Part shown: positions 23,160 to 35,684 of the stretch, in pieces
Position numbering within the stretch: position 1 is the first letter of the stretch
Layout: every line of letters begins with the position of its first letter
Assembly: GCF_027595985.1 (NCBI RefSeq)
Contig: NC_073313.1
Span: forward strand, 106,101,052-106,165,051
Length of the DNA stretch: 64,000 nt
Source: Sorex araneus
Lineage: Eukaryota > Chordata > Mammalia > Eulipotyphla > Soricidae
Direction: 5' to 3'
The notes under the pieces: generated by a model
Database searches by the model: none
What the model was told of the DNA's origin: nothing
What the model saw: the letters and a program-made list of their open reading frames with translations, nothing else
Position numbers and translations under genes: made by a program

Positions 23160-26100
23160 GATGGGGGTAAACTCAGCAGTACTCAGGGAGTACACCTGGC
23201 TTTGCACGTAAGAATCACTCCTTGCTTTTTATCTTTTCTTTTCTTGATATGGTGCATTATATTTATTGACTTGCTAATGTTAAGCCATCCTTGCATGCCC
23301 CCCAATGAATCCTACTTGGTCACAGTGCATGATCATTTTGATGAGTCATTGGATTCAATTTGCTAGTATTTTGTTGAGGATCTTTGTGTCTGTGTTCATT
23401 AGAGATATAGGTCTGAAAGTTTCTTTTTTGTGTGGGCACTGTCTACTTTGGGTATGAGGGTGATATTGGCCTCATAAAAACTGTTTGAGAGAGTTTCTGT
23501 TTCTTCAATTTCCTGGAAAATCTTGGAAAGGATTGGTAATAGGTCTTCTTTAAAGGTTTGAAAGAATTCACTACTGAATCAGTCCATCTGAGATTGGACT
23601 TTTGTTTTTGGGAAGACTTTTGTTTACCTTTTAAATTTCCTTGATGTTCTGTTCAGGTATTCCAAATCTTCTTGGTTCAGTCTTGGGAGGTTATAAGAAT
23701 CCAGGACTTTATCCATTTCTTCAAGTTTCTCTTGTTTTGTTCCATAAAAATTTTCAAAGTAATATCTGATGACCCCATGGATTTCTGCACTTTCTGTTGT
23801 GATGTCCCGATTTGTATTTTTATATGGTTTATTAGTTTCCTCTCTCTCTGTTTCTCTTTGAATCTCACTAGTGGTTTATCTATCTTGTTTATTTTCTCAA
23901 AGAACCAGCTCTTGGTTTTGTTAATCTTTTGGATTGTATTTTTGGATTCCAGCTCATTGATTGCTGTTCTAAGTTTTATTATGTTCTTACTACTACCTGT
24001 TTTGGGCTACTTTTGTTGGTCATTTTCCAAGGTCTTAAGATGTAAGGTTAAGTTATTGATGTCGATCCTTTCTTCTTTCCTGATGAATGCTTGCAGAACT
24101 ATAAACTTTCCTTTTAACACTGCTTTTGCTGTATCCCACAAGTTCTGGTAGCTCATGTCCTCATTCTCATTTGTTTCCAGGAATCTTTCCATTTTCTATT
24201 TGATTTTCTCTCCAACCTGCTGGTTGTTCAGTAGTAAGTTGTTTAATTTTCAGGTGTTTGATTTGATTCTCCCTTTTTGTGTGTGATTCATTTCTGTATT
24301 CAGTGCATCATGGTCTGAAAGGATAGTAGATATAAGAGGTATGCTTTATGGCTCAGCATGTGGAATACTTTGGAGAATGTATATTCAGCATTTTGGGGAT
24401 GAAAAGTCCTGTATATATCTACTCAACCATTATCTTCCATTTCTTTCCTCAAATAAAATATCTCCTAGCTGAGCTTTAGTTGGGTTGATCTAAAGCGAAG
24501 TGACAGAGTGGTGTTAAAGTATACTTTGACTTTAAAGTCTACTTCAACTACAATTGTGTTGCTATCAATGTCTTTAAGCAGATGACATGATACAATACTT
24601 AAAGAACCCTAAAATTTCTATCAAAAAGTGCCTATAAAAACAGATTGATATAGTAGAGTGGCAATTACAAAATCAATATTCAAAAGTCTATGACTTTCTT
24701 ATATTCAAATAACAAACAAGAAGAAAGCTATATTTTAAAAAAATCCCATTCACAATTGTGCCACAGAAAATTAAATACTTTGGAATCATCTTAACTAAGG
24801 AGGTAAAGGACCTGTACAAAAAACTATTGAATGCTACTGCAATGAATAAAAGTGGACACAATACTCCTCAAAGCACTCTACAAGTTGAATATGGTACCAA
24901 TTAGAATACACATGACAATTTTCAAATAAATAGACCAAACACTTCTGAATTCATATGGGAAAATAGCCCCCCACAAATAGCTAAAGCAATTCTTGAGAAA
25001 AAGAAGATGGGGGAATCACCTTGTCCAACTTCAAACACTACTACAAAAGGAAATGATTAGAATAGCATGGTATTGGAATAAACACAGATTTGCAGATCAA
25101 TGAAATATAGTTAAATATCCTGGCACAGATACTAAAATATGTGATCACCTAATCTTTAATAAGAGAGCAAGAAATATGAAGTGGAGCAAGGAAAGCCTAT
25201 TTACTAAGTGGTGCAGGTAAAACTGGACAGCCACCTCTAAAAAAATGAACTCTGACCTCTACCTAATGCCATACAGGAAAGTCAGATCAAAATGGATTAA
25301 AGATATCAACATCAGACCTTAATCTATAAGATATATGGAAGAAAATATAGGCAAAACCCTCCATGATATTGAAACTCAAGGCATCTTCAAAGACGAAACA
25401 CCACTGACAAAGCACAAGGAAATAAATATTAACAAATCAGATTACACTAAACTAAGATGTTTCTGAACCTCAAAAGAAACAGTGACCAAGATACAAAGAC
25501 AGCCCATATAATGGGAAAAACTATTCACCCAATACCCAGCTAATGAGTGATTAATATCAAAGACATACAATCACTGGTAGAACTTCACAAGAAAAAGCAC
25601 CCAACCCCATAAAAAATGGGGATAAGAAATGAACAGAAACTTCATCAAGGAAGAAATTCGTATGGCAAAAAGGCACATGAAAAAATGTTTTATATCACTA
25701 ATGATCAGGTTGATGCAAATCAAAACAACAATGAGATATCATCTCACTCCAGAGAGACTGGAACACATACAAATGAACAAAAACAAACAGTGCTGGCACT
25801 GATGAAGGAAGAAAGGGACCTTCATTCATTGCAGGTGTAAATGCAGTCTGGTGCAGCCTTTATGAAAACAATGTTGATATTCCTCAAAAAACTAGAACTT
25901 GAGCTCCCGTTCAACTCAGAAATACCACTTCTGGGAAGATACCCTTGAGGTCCAAAACACAGCAGAAATATCATCTGTACCTCTTTGTTGATTGCAGCAC
26001 TATTCACAATAGCCAGAATCTGGAAACAATCTGAGTGCCCCAGAACAGATATATGGATAAAGAAACTATGGTAAATCCACACAATGTAATACTACACAGC

Positions 26101-26760
26101 TGTTAGGAAAAATGAGGTCATAAAATTTTCTATAAATTGATTGACTTGGAGAGTATCATGCTAAGTGAAATAAGTCAGAAGTAGAGGGGAAGATATAGAA
26201 TGACTGCATTCGTTTGTGAGATATAAAAAACCAGTATGAAACTAATCTCTAAGGCCATGGAAATTGGGCCAGGAGAACCAGTCAATGGTGGGTGAATGAT
26301 GGAGGCTAGTTAAGATAGAGGAGGGTCCATTGTGACAACACTATTCTGGATAAGAACTGAGTGTTGAAAAAAGGCAAGGGGATATAGATGATAAACTTTC
26401 ACCGTCTGTATCACAAACCATAATGCCTAAAATGAGAGAGAGAATGAGAAAAAGTGAGAGAGAAGAGGTGTCTGCCCTAGAGGCAGGCTGGGGTGAGAGG
26501 TAGCTTGAAGAAGTTGGAGGGACACTAGGGACACTGGTGCTGGAAATTACATTGTTGGAGGGATGAGTGTTGGAGCATTGTATGGCAGAAATGCAATCAT
26601 GAACAATTTTGTAATGCTCTATCTGACAGTTATTCAATTAAAAGAAAAAAAGAATCACTCCTTGAAGGGTTCCTGCTACCATATTATGTGCTGGGGACTG
26701 AACCAGGTCAGCTGAGTACAAAGCAAGTACCATACTTGCTGTATTATTGCTCTGGTCCCT
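23160..26760 (-). mobile_element. SOR-type SINE split by an L1 insertion
   Basis: The body half lies at about 23160-23224 ('actcagggagtacacctgg') and the head half at 26650-26760 ('gtgctggggactgaacc', 'gtattattgctctgg'). The halves join across the L1 at 23225-26649, whose insertion duplicated 'aagaatcactccttg' (23210-23224 and 26650-26664). Confidence 0.85.
23225..26649 (+). mobile_element. L1 insertion with inverted 5' half and TSD
   Basis: The left 1.35 kb (to about 24575) is the complement of ORF2 endonuclease/reverse-transcriptase sequence ('tttgttgaggatctttgtg', 'tttgaatctcactagtgg'). The right 2 kb is the forward ORF2 remainder through the 3' UTR to an A-rich end at 26640-26649. A 15-bp duplication flanks it. 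All frames are interrupted, so this copy is dead. Confidence 0.88.
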
Positions 26761-26777
26761 GGCCTGGCACTCCCTTA

Positions 26778-26955
26778 CAATATTCATTTTGGTGGTACAG
26801 GTTGTACCTGGCAGTACTGAAAGCTTACTTCTGGATCTCTGCTGAGGGATCATTCTTGGTGATGTTTGGGGACTATATGTGGTGCGAGGGATCAAATATG
26901 GGTCAACCATGTGCAAGGTAAACTCCTTATCCATTGCACTATCTCTCCAACCCTT
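26778..26955 (-). mobile_element. SOR-type SINE, diverged
   Basis: Reverse copy: 'ttactgaaagcttacttctgg'-like body start shifted near 26815, 'gatgtttggggactatatg', 'catgtgcaaggtaaactcc' and 'gcactatctctccaaccc'. Confidence 0.75.
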
Positions 26956-27098
26956 TCTTGAATATCTTTTAATTTTTTTATCTAACAATATTTTATAACT
27001 TCCCATAATGTTTCTGTGTTTAGTTATTTTTGTTTCTTTATGTACTCCACATTCCTGTATTTGACTAAACACATATGCATAAGAAGATTCCTTTGACA

Positions 27099-27268
27099 GG
27101 GACTGGAGTGATAGCAGAGTGGGTAGGGTGTTTGCCTTGTATGGGCCAATCCAGGTTCGATTCCCAGCATCCTATATGGTTCCTTGAGAACCACTAGGAG
27201 TAATTCCTGAGTGCATGAGCTAGGAGTAACCCCTGTGCAATGCTGGGTGTGACCCAAAAAGAAAAAAA
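27099..27268 (+). mobile_element. SOR-type SINE with TSD
   Basis: Forward copy ending 'gtgtgacccaaaaagaaaaaa', bounded by the 14-bp repeat 'agattcctttgaca' at 27085-27098 and 27269-27282. Confidence 0.95.
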
Positions 27269-27291
27269 AGATTCCTTTGACATTTCAGTTT

Positions 27292-27845
27292 TTTTAAAAA
27301 AATTGTTGAATCACCGTGAGCTACAGTTACAAAATTTTCATGTTTGTGTTTTAGTCATACAGTGATTGAACACCCATCCCTCCACCAGTGTACATTTTCC
27401 ACAAACAGTTTACCCAGTATCCCTCCCTCCACCCCGGCAATATTCCCCTTGCCTGTATGGCAGACAATTTCCCTCTTACTCTCTCTCTACTTATGGGCAT
27501 TTTGGTTTGCAATTTCATATAATGAGAGGCCATCATGTTTGGTCCTTTATCTACTTTCAGCACCAATCTTCCATCCTAAGTGATCCCTGCAACTATCATT
27601 GACTTAGTGATCCCTTATCTATCTCAGCTGCCTTTTCCCCCAGCTCATAAGGCAGGCTTCCAACTGTGGAGCAATCTTCCTGGCCCTTGTCTCTACTGTC
27701 CTGGGGCGTTAGTCTCATATTATGATATTTTACATTCCACAAATGAGTACATTCATTCTATGCCTGTTCCTCTCTTTCTGACTCATTTCACGTAGCATGA
27801 TACTCTCCATGTCCATCCACTTATAAGCAAATTTCATGACTTCCT
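27292..27845 (-). mobile_element. L1 3' end (common type), reverse
   Basis: Starts T-rich with 'ttgttgaatcaccgtgagc' and proceeds through 'cacccatccctccaccagtg' and 'ctgactcatttcacgtagc'. It is the complement of the common L1 3' UTR and ORF2 end, 5' truncated. Confidence 0.85.
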
Positions 27846-27959
27846 TTGCCATTTCTTGAAGATCATTCTGCTGGTGATAAATTTCTTCCATTATTTGTCT
27901 GAAATGCTTTTATTTATTTAACTTTTTAAAATTACTTCCCATTTTTTTGTTGTTGATGT

Positions 27960-28470
27960 TGTGATGACTGGAGATCACCCTCATCTGTCTGAAGTCTTGC
28001 ACATTTCAGTAATGGTTCTTGCCAAGATCACAAATCAAGTTATAGTGCACACATGCTTGACAAGTTACTCTTCTAGGGTTGCAATAGTTTTTTTCATGAT
28101 TTTTACACACATACTTACTATGGTTTCCCTTTAGTTGTTACACTCAGGAAAATTCTTGTCATAATGCTGGGGTTCACTATTGTGCTCACACATATGCTTT
28201 CCAGTGCTCATTCTTACTGGTCTTTATGCTCACTCATATTTTGAGTTGCAGTGCTTACTTCAGGTCAAACCCTTCTGCTGTGGGGCTTACACACACATGC
28301 AAAAATAATTTGGTACCACCCATGATCATAGTCAATGAAGCTGCCAAGCTTAGACATTGGAGCAGCTAGAATTGTGTTGTGTGCATGTGGCAGCACTGAG
28401 GATTGAGCTCATGACCATATACTCGCAAAAAAGTTATTCTAAGCCACTGAGCTATCCTTGTGAGAACCTA
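27960..28470 (-). mobile_element. Possible SINE: tRNA-like head plus repetitious body
   Basis: On the minus strand the segment begins with a tRNA-like 'ggatagctcagtggctta' and a B-box-like 'gagctcaatcc' within the next 60 bases. It continues into a body with repeated 'gtgagcac' and 'taagcactgcaactc' words like those at 14171-14477. This fits a second tRNA-derived family with a tandem-like body. Boundaries are approximate and no target duplication was found. Confidence 0.4.
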
Positions 28471-28510
28471 AAATGTTTTCCATTTTTACTTAATAAAAAA
28501 CGCAATATAG

Positions 28511-28697
28511 GGGGCTGGAGCGATAGCACAGCGGGTAGGGCATTTGTCTTGCACGCGGCCGACCTGGGTTAAATTCCCAGCATCCCATATGGTCCCCTGA
28601 GCACTGCCAGGAGTAATTTCTGAGTGCAGGGTCAGGAGTAACTCCTGTGCATCACCAGGTGTGACCCAAAAAGCAAAACAACAAACAAACAAAAAAA
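28511..28697 (+). mobile_element. SOR-type SINE, near-consensus
   Basis: 'ggggctggagcgatagcaca' through 'gtgtgacccaaaaagcaaaa' and an impure A/C-rich tail. No clear target duplication. Confidence 0.93.
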
Positions 28698-28779
28698 CCC
28701 TCAATCTGTACATATATATACATACATGTAAATTCACTTAACTATATAGTATTCTAGGTAAACGTTTTTTCATTTTATC

Positions 28780-29884
28780 ATATATTATATCATTCTAAAT
28801 ATTTATCTCAGGTCTTCTCAATTGCATAATTTCTTATGAGAAATATTTTGTTGTCTTTTATCTCTGAGTCTGTACACATAATTATGATTATGTTGTAATG
28901 GGTGTAATTGATGTTTTTGTGTTTGATATTTATTGAATTTCCTGGATCTGTGCATTTATAATTTTTTCAAAGTTGCAAGAATGTTGCCTATTATTTATTT
29001 AAAAAATTAAGCCTTCATTTAAACATCACAGATTACAAAGTTCATAATACAATTTTTCAGGCATTCAATGTTCTAACACTAATATTACCTCCAGCATTAC
29101 CTTGCATCCATCATTAACCCCAGTTTCCTACACAATATTTCTTAAAATATTTTCTCTCATCGTTTCTTAAAATCTTATCTGTACTACTCCCTATCCTTCA
29201 TGGGTTCTACTCATATAAATTAGGACACTTGAAATTGTCCCATTGCTCCATTTTTTCTTTGTTTCATGTTTAATTAACTCTATTGCTATGAATTTATAAC
29301 AATAGAGCTATGAATATATTGCTATAACTTGAAACCTGATGCAATGTCAAGTTCACTATTAATCGCATCAGTAAATCTTTTATTTCAGAAATTATGGTTT
29401 TCATCTCACAGCTCCATTTATTTGGTAATTTATGTATCTTCCTCTCTACTTAACTTTGTAACATGAAGAATATATCTATAAAACCATTTTAATAATCTTG
29501 TTTACTAATTCTAATCTGTACCATTTCTGTATAGGTTTTCATTGAACCTTCTTTTTATTATAAGTTAATTATCCTTTATCTTTTCATGCCTATTAATTTT
29601 TCATTTTATTCCACATATTGTGATTATTATGAAATAAAATTAATTAAAAGAGCACAAATATTTGTTTAAGAGCAGAACATTACCATACCACATGCAATAT
29701 CATGTGCAAACTTATATCTTGAGGTTTCCTAATATGGCTAGTGAAAATATGTCCTCTTTCTGAGTTTGTGTAAGAGAAAACACTGTCAACTTCTGATCCT
29801 TCAAGTGGTTATTTCTCTGACTTTAGATATACTTGGATATTTTGAAATTACCCCATAGTTCAGTAGTGCTCTGTTGAATATTTT
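28780..29884 (-). mobile_element. Old L1 remnants
   Basis: Very AT-rich sequence with words such as 'atttattgaatttcctggatct' split near 28930, reminiscent of complements of old L1 3' regions. Low confidence; no gene seen. Confidence 0.3.
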
Positions 29885-30050
29885 TGTTTGGGGTTCACAC
29901 ATGGCTGTGATCATGGCTAACTCCTGGCTTTGAATCATTCAGGAATCACTCCTGGTGAAACCTGGGAAACCACATGAGGTGGTAGGGATTAAACTGGGCT
30001 AGATTTCATGCAAGACAAACACCTTACCCACTGGATTATTTCTGAGGCCC
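29885..30050 (-). mobile_element. SOR-type SINE, diverged
   Basis: Reverse copy: 'ggggttcacacatggctgtg', 'tcaggaatcactcctggtg', 'ttcatgcaagacaaacacc'. Confidence 0.8.
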
Positions 30051-30599
30051 CCTAATTTGAAATTTTAATTCAATTTTTTAACTTTTTTATTTTCCATTAT
30101 TTGAATTTTACCCAAAATAAAATCTGAGCTCCATCTTCAATACATTGAGTCTCATTGGATTCCTCAACTCCACACTGTAGTCTGAAACTTCTCTCAAGCA
30201 GTAAGACAGCATAGTTGTAAAATTATCAAGTTTGTTTATCCTTACTTTGGGATCACTCTCTTTATTATCTGATGTCTATTGTTTTGAAAATGTTAGTTAC
30301 ATATTTTAAGTGTTTTTTTGGTTTACGGGGGATGGGTTTGTTCAAAGGGAAAGATAATTCTGCTTTATATTGGCTAGAAGTAGAAGTTTTGTATTCCATT
30401 TATTTACAATGACTTGGTTCCAACGTAGGGTATATGGTCACTAAATTGGTAGTTCAAAATAATTCTAGGAGATTTTGTTTACTATTTGATGCATGCAATT
30501 TTTTCATGTTTCTCTCATAATATGGATATGTGTATAAGAATAACCTACACTTTGTTTCAGTTGTGATTTAGGAATTGGGGCTTAAGATTAAAGGTGTTT

Positions 30600-32125
30600 C
30601 AATAGCCAAAATATGGAAACAACCTGAGTGCCCTAAAACAGATGACTGGTTAGGGACACTCCTTCACTGTTGGTGGGAATGCCGACTGGTCCAGCCTTTC
30701 TGAAAAGCAATATGGACAGTCATTCAAAAACTAGAAATTGAGCTTTCATATGATCCCACGATACCACTTCTGAAAATATATCCCAAGGATGCAAAAGAGC
30801 ACAATAGAAATGACATCTGTACCGACAAACTCATTGCAGCACTGTTCACAATAGCCAAAATATGGAAACAAACCGAGTGCCCTAAAAGAGATGACTGGTT
30901 AAAGAAACTTTGGTACATCTACACAATGGAATGCTCTGCAGATGTTAGGAGAGATGAAGTCATCAAATTTGCTAATAAATGGATAAACGTGTAGAGTATC
31001 ATGCTAAGTGAAATGAGTCAGAAAGAGAGGGACAGACATAGAGGAACTGCACTCATTTGTGAAGTATAGAATAACATCACCTGAGGCTGACACCCAAGGA
31101 CAGTAGATACAAGGGCCAGAGGGATTTCCCCATAGCTGGAAGACTGCTTCCTGAGCGGAGGGGAGAAGGCAGATGGGATAGAGAAGGGATCACTAAGAAA
31201 ATGATGGCTGGAGGAACCAGTTGGGATGGGAGATGCATGCCGAAAGTAGATAATGGACCAAACATGATGATCTCTCAGTGTCTGTGTTGCAAGCTATAAT
31301 GACCAAAATTAGAGAGAGAGTTTGGGGAATATTGTCTGCCTTAGAGGCAGGGGGAGGGTAGGAAAGCGGGGGTATACCCAGGACATTGGGATATTGGTGG
31401 TGAGAAATGTGCACTGGTGGAGGGATGGGTATTTGATCATTGTGAGATTGTAACCCAAACATGAAAGCTTGTAACTATCTCACGGTGATTCAATAAAATT
31501 TAAAAAATAAAAAAACAGATGACTGGTTAAAGAAACTTTGATACATCTACAGAATAGAGTACTATGCAGCTGTTAGTAGAGATGAAGTCGTGAAATTTTC
31601 TTATAAATGGATAAACATGGAGAGTATCATGCTAAGTGAAATGAGTCAGAAAGAGAGGGACAGACATAGAAGGACTGCACTCATTTGTGAAGTATAGAAT
31701 AACATCACATGAGGCTGACACCCAAGGACAGTAGATACAAGGGCCAGGGGAATTGCCCCATAGCTGGAAGTTGGCTTCATGAGTGGAGGGGAGAAGGCAG
31801 ATGGAATAGAGAAGGGATCACTAAGAAAATGATGGCTGGAGGAACCATTGGGATGGGAGATGCATGCCAAAAGTAGATAATGGACCAAACATGATGATCT
31901 CTCAGTGTCTGTGTTGCAAGCTATAATGCCCAAAAGTAGAGAGAGAGTATGGGGAATATTGTCTGCCTTAGAGGCAGGGGGAGGGTGGGTGAGGGGGGGT
32001 ATACTCGGGATATTGGTGGTGCGGAATGTGCACTGGTGGAGGGATGGGTGTTTGTTCATTGTGTCATTGTAACCCAAATATGAAAGCTTGTAACTCTCTC
32101 CCGGTGATTCAATATATTTTTTTAA
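30600..32125 (+). mobile_element. Outer L1 3' end, interrupted by a second L1
   Basis: 5'-truncated common-type L1: 30600-30652, resuming at 31530 and running to about 32125 with 'gtgattcaatata' and an A-rich end. The pieces join if the inner L1 and one copy of its duplication are removed. Confidence 0.88.
30653..31511 (+). mobile_element. Inner L1 3' end with 18-bp TSD
   Basis: 5'-truncated L1 starting 'gggacactccttcactg', complete through the common 3' UTR to 'gattcaataaaatttaaaa'. It is bounded by the perfect 18-bp repeat 'aaaacagatgactggtta' at 30635-30652 and 31512-31529, which is itself L1 sequence of the host copy. Confidence 0.93.
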
Positions 32126-32589
32126 AAGATTAAAGGTGTTTGCCTTGCATGCAGCCTACCCAGGTTTGATTCCTCCATCCCTCTCGGAGACCCCGGCAAG
32201 CTACCCAGAGTATCCCACCCACACGGCAGAGCCTGGCAAGCTATCTGAGGTGTATTCAATATGCCAAAAGGAGTAACAACAAGTCTCACAATGGAGACGT
32301 TACTAGTGCCTGCTCAAGCAAAGCGATGAGCAATGGGATGACAGTGATACAGTGATTCTCATAAAATAAGGTCTTATTTTATCAGAAGTGAGATAATACA
32401 AAAAAAGGAAACAAAAGGTTTTAATAGTCTGTAGTCACACACTGGAGCATTTAGGTATCATTGATATAATTAATACATGTCTTGGTGGGGTTTGGAGCAT
32501 CTAAAGAGAGAAGAGAGAATAATCCTTTCAAATACTGTATTGAAAGCAATCATTTTCCATTAGTTTTGTGGGTCATGAAACTCTAGACG

Positions 32590-32885
32590 AAAGTGCCAGA
32601 AAGCTAGTACAGGAATTACGATTCATGCTTTGGATGTGACTGACCCCATTTGGATCACTGGCACCATGTCTTCTCAAGCATCACCAGAAGCAGCCTGGAG
32701 GCCCACAAGCACCACTGGAATGATTCAGGTGATCAAGTTTGTTTATCTGTGGGTAATCTGATTTCAAAGTGCCTTTGCAGCACCATGTTCTCTGGTCCTC
32801 AAATTGAATCACTGACTCATTTGGTCAAGAGTCATGGGACCCTGGGCACCACTTGGGTGGCCCTGTCTCCCTCCTGGAAATAAAA
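32590..32885 (+). mobile_element. Possible diverged SINE of a different type
   Basis: GC-moderate segment ending 'ctggaaataaaataaattt' with words such as 'caagcatcaccagaagcagc' and 'gggaccctgggcaccac'. The A-rich 3' end and a possible tRNA-like start near 32600 suggest an old SINE, but it does not match the SOR consensus well. Confidence 0.3.
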
Positions 32886-33179
32886 TAAATTTCTAGAGTA
32901 AGACCTTCTAATTATTTCACCCCATTCTCTGACTAGACGTTCCTCTTGTTTGGAATTACATATATTGGAAAGATAACCAAATTGACTTCTTCAAGGAATC
33001 AGAGGGAATGTATAAATAAGTAGTGAAAAATTATATGTGGTGTTTAGAGTTTGAGGGAAGGATGAGGAACGGCAGTGCCTTAAAGAGAGGATCCCTTTCT
33101 CCCAAAGTATAGGGAGAAGAAGGAAAAATTGAGTGGAAAAAGTGGGGGAGAAGAGAAAGATGAGAAGGAACAGGCACGG

Positions 33180-33446
33180 GGTTATGGTACATTGGTGGTG
33201 TTAAGGAAAGATAGAGCTAAATATCCAAACCACAGAGTCAAAAACACTGAAACAAGAGACCTAAGCTTTAATAAACAACTTTAAAAAGTGCCTGTTGAGA
33301 TGGCAGCCCGGGGACGAGGCAGGAAGGGAACCTTGGAACGTTATTGGAGGGAAATTGACACTGATGGCAGAATTATTGGTGAACATTGTATATTTGAAAC
33401 TCAACTATGAATAACTTTGCAAATCGTGGCACTTTAAGAAAATAAA
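33180..33446 (+). mobile_element. L1 3' UTR fragment, variant C
   Basis: Forward version of the variant seen reversed at 11955-12245: 'aatatccaaaccacagagtc', 'gggaaattgacactgatgg', 'gaaactcaactatgaataac', ending in 'aagaaaataaaa'. Confidence 0.55.
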
Positions 33447-33451
33447 ATTTG

Positions 33452-33636
33452 GGGAAAGTAGTGAGAGGGGATTATGGCTGGTTCTATAATAGACGCTTAC
33501 CTTTCACGTGGGCAATCTGGTTTCAATCCTTGGTATTCCATATTATTGTCAAGCCCTCCAGAGTTATCTTTATGTGCAAAGTCAGGAGTAATCCCTGAAC
33601 TCTGCCTGATGTGGCCCCACAACAACAACAAAAAAG
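33452..33636 (+). mobile_element. SOR-type SINE, diverged
   Basis: Forward copy: 'gtgggcaatctggtttcaatc', 'agtcaggagtaatccctgaac', 'gatgtggccccacaacaac'. Confidence 0.75.
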
Positions 33637-34960
33637 TGCATTGTAGTTCTAAACCCAGTACCAGAAGGCATATCCACTGTATGCAAACCAAGAGTTGACC
33701 ATATATTTAAGAAATAACAATAGAACCCTTGATAACAAAAATGATGCCACTGTGTTTAATTGTCAACTAGGACAACTAAAATGTCATGTCCTTGTCATGC
33801 CTGCATGAAAATATATGATAATCTTACAGAAACACCTTTTGCAGTAGCTAAGATGGGTTCTAAATACAAAACATAGTATGTGTTTTGCATTAAATGCAAT
33901 GTATTTAGCTATACATGTTATATATTTATCTATAATTTAACTATAATCTTAAATATTTAGTACTACTATCAACATCAGCTGTATTCCTGGGATAAAATAA
34001 ACAATACAAAGAGGAAACAGAACGAAAAACCAAGGTAAGACATATGCTTCCTTAAATGCTTTTATAAAAGTTAATAAAAAGCAATAACAAATTTCAGCAT
34101 GGATATAATTGCCCTACATGGATTCAATTCCCTGAAAATGATATATAAAAATGGAAAAATACTTAGAGCCCTCTTGGTGATTATAAACATGGAACTACAG
34201 AAATGAAATGTGAAGTTTCATATTTTCTACAGAAAATGCGAAAATGTAGACTCTTCTTTCTACTTCAGTATTCCTGCTGCTTTTGCTGCTGAAATTCCAA
34301 TTCAGATTACTTCCAAGGAAATAGAATACCCTACAAAGGAAAATGTAATTGAAAATTCCAGTATGCATTGCTTCTCAGTTATTCGAACCCAAATGTTTAA
34401 CACTACGTTAAATTAGTGGTCTCCTGAATTCTCAAGACCTTACTCTAAGTAAGTTTCTTCCATTAATATAGCACAGCATTGGTTTTGCTGACAAATGCCA
34501 ATGTAGCATGCAACAGTGGTTCCTAATTGCTTTAGCATTTATCATGCACTAGAGACAGGAAAAAGTTGTCTCATTTTGTACAGCTCACTTGTACTTCTTA
34601 TTACTAAAGTACACTTAAGCAGCAAACTGGGACTTAAGGTAGCTGACTAATAACCATATCTATTAATATGCATGTTTTAGAGAAAAACAAGTCAGTTTTT
34701 CAAAAATAAAATAGAATTTAACCTTACTGTCTGCATTAATTTTGCATAATTTCTATTGCACATTTAAAAAATCAGACAATAATAAGTCTTGTACTCCTAT
34801 CCTCCAGATTCTGTCTTTTGGCAGATTTGTATTCAAAATAACTTTTAATGCATTTTGGTGAATTTCCAAAATGTCCATTGCAGTCAATTAACGTCTAATA
34901 ATACTTTTCAAAGCAGTCACTACAAAAGCCTAATTACTGCGTATTCAGGTATGTTTTACC
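33637..34960. other. Intergenic, no feature recognised
   Basis: AT-rich. The 68-codon frame at 34210-34416 matches nothing I recognise. Confidence 0.5.
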
Positions 34961-34977
34961 TGAATATTCTTTTTAAT

Positions 34978-35684
34978 TTAAGTCTCTGGGTGTGGGCCAT
35001 TGGTGGGAATACATGGCACCGGGGACAGTCCCTGGGTGTGACTGCATAGCTACTGAAAATGGGAAATCTGGGCGGAAGAGGCCCAGTCCTGATCCAAGCA
35101 GGCTTGGAGGTCTCAGTCCCGGGTCCCACACACCTGGGTTCCTCTGCCTGTATCTTCATGCATGAAGCTTATCCAAACGTGTGGAGAGGGGCCTTGAGCA
35201 TGGCTGTGGCTAGGCTCAGGAGGTCTTCGGCCGTGGGAGCGCTGCTTGGGGCAGGGAGGGAAGCTGCCCCTCGGTGTTGTGTAATCCCACCTACAGCCAC
35301 ACCCAGAGACTTAAAACCAAGCTCCTGGAAGAGAGCGACGCAGAGAGTCTCTTGCCTGGCTGTCTTCCCCGGGGCCCCTCGGAGGGTGTGGGCTCCAGCT
35401 TCCCTCCCCATCCAGAGCAGAGCTCCTGCGGCTGAAGACCTCCGGAGCCCAGCCACTGCCATGCTCAAGGCCCCTGTCCACACATTTGGACGAGCCTCAT
35501 GCATGAAGGTAAAGGCAGAGGAACCCAGGTGTCTGGGACCCGGGACTGAGACCTCCAAGCCTGCTTGGATCGGGACTGGGCCTCTTCCGCCCAGATTTCC
35601 CATTTTCAGTAGCTATGCGGTCACACCCAGGCACTGCCCCTGATGCCATGTATTCCCACTAACATCCCACACCCAGAGACTTAA
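34978..35684. repeat. Large imperfect inverted repeat (288-bp arms, 131-bp spacer)
   Basis: The left arm (34978-35265) and right arm (35397-35684) are complementary with roughly 10% mismatches by eye and equal length. Each begins 'ttaagtctctgggtgtggg' at its outer end and contains 'gaaaatgggaaatctgggcg'. The spacer (35266-35396) carries a third copy of the outer motif at about 35295-35335, which also recurs directly after the right arm at about 35667-35703. The block is GC-rich in an AT-rich setting. Similar open frames start with MGNLGGRGPV on both strands (35059 plus, 35603 minus), which simply reflects the symmetry. It is not a known gene to me. Confidence 0.9.

Larger units (their letters stand above)
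30575..32356 (+). mobile_element. SINE-R copy split by a nested pair of L1s
   Basis: The tail part of an RTE-bodied SINE at 32142-32356 ('gccttgcatgcagcctacc' to 'gatgacagtgatacagtg') lacks its head. The head remnant appears to be at about 30575-30599 ('ggggcttaagattaaaggtg'). The intervening 1.5 kb is an L1 insertion that itself contains another L1. The duplication 'aagattaaaggtgttt' at 30584-30599 and 32126-32141 marks the outer L1 insertion. Confidence 0.75.

Noticed and set aside
35059-35643. 194-codon plus-strand frame and 144-codon minus-strand frame in the inverted repeat
   Set aside because: The two proteins begin alike only because the DNA is palindromic. Composition is Pro/Gly/Ala-rich and no domain is recognisable.
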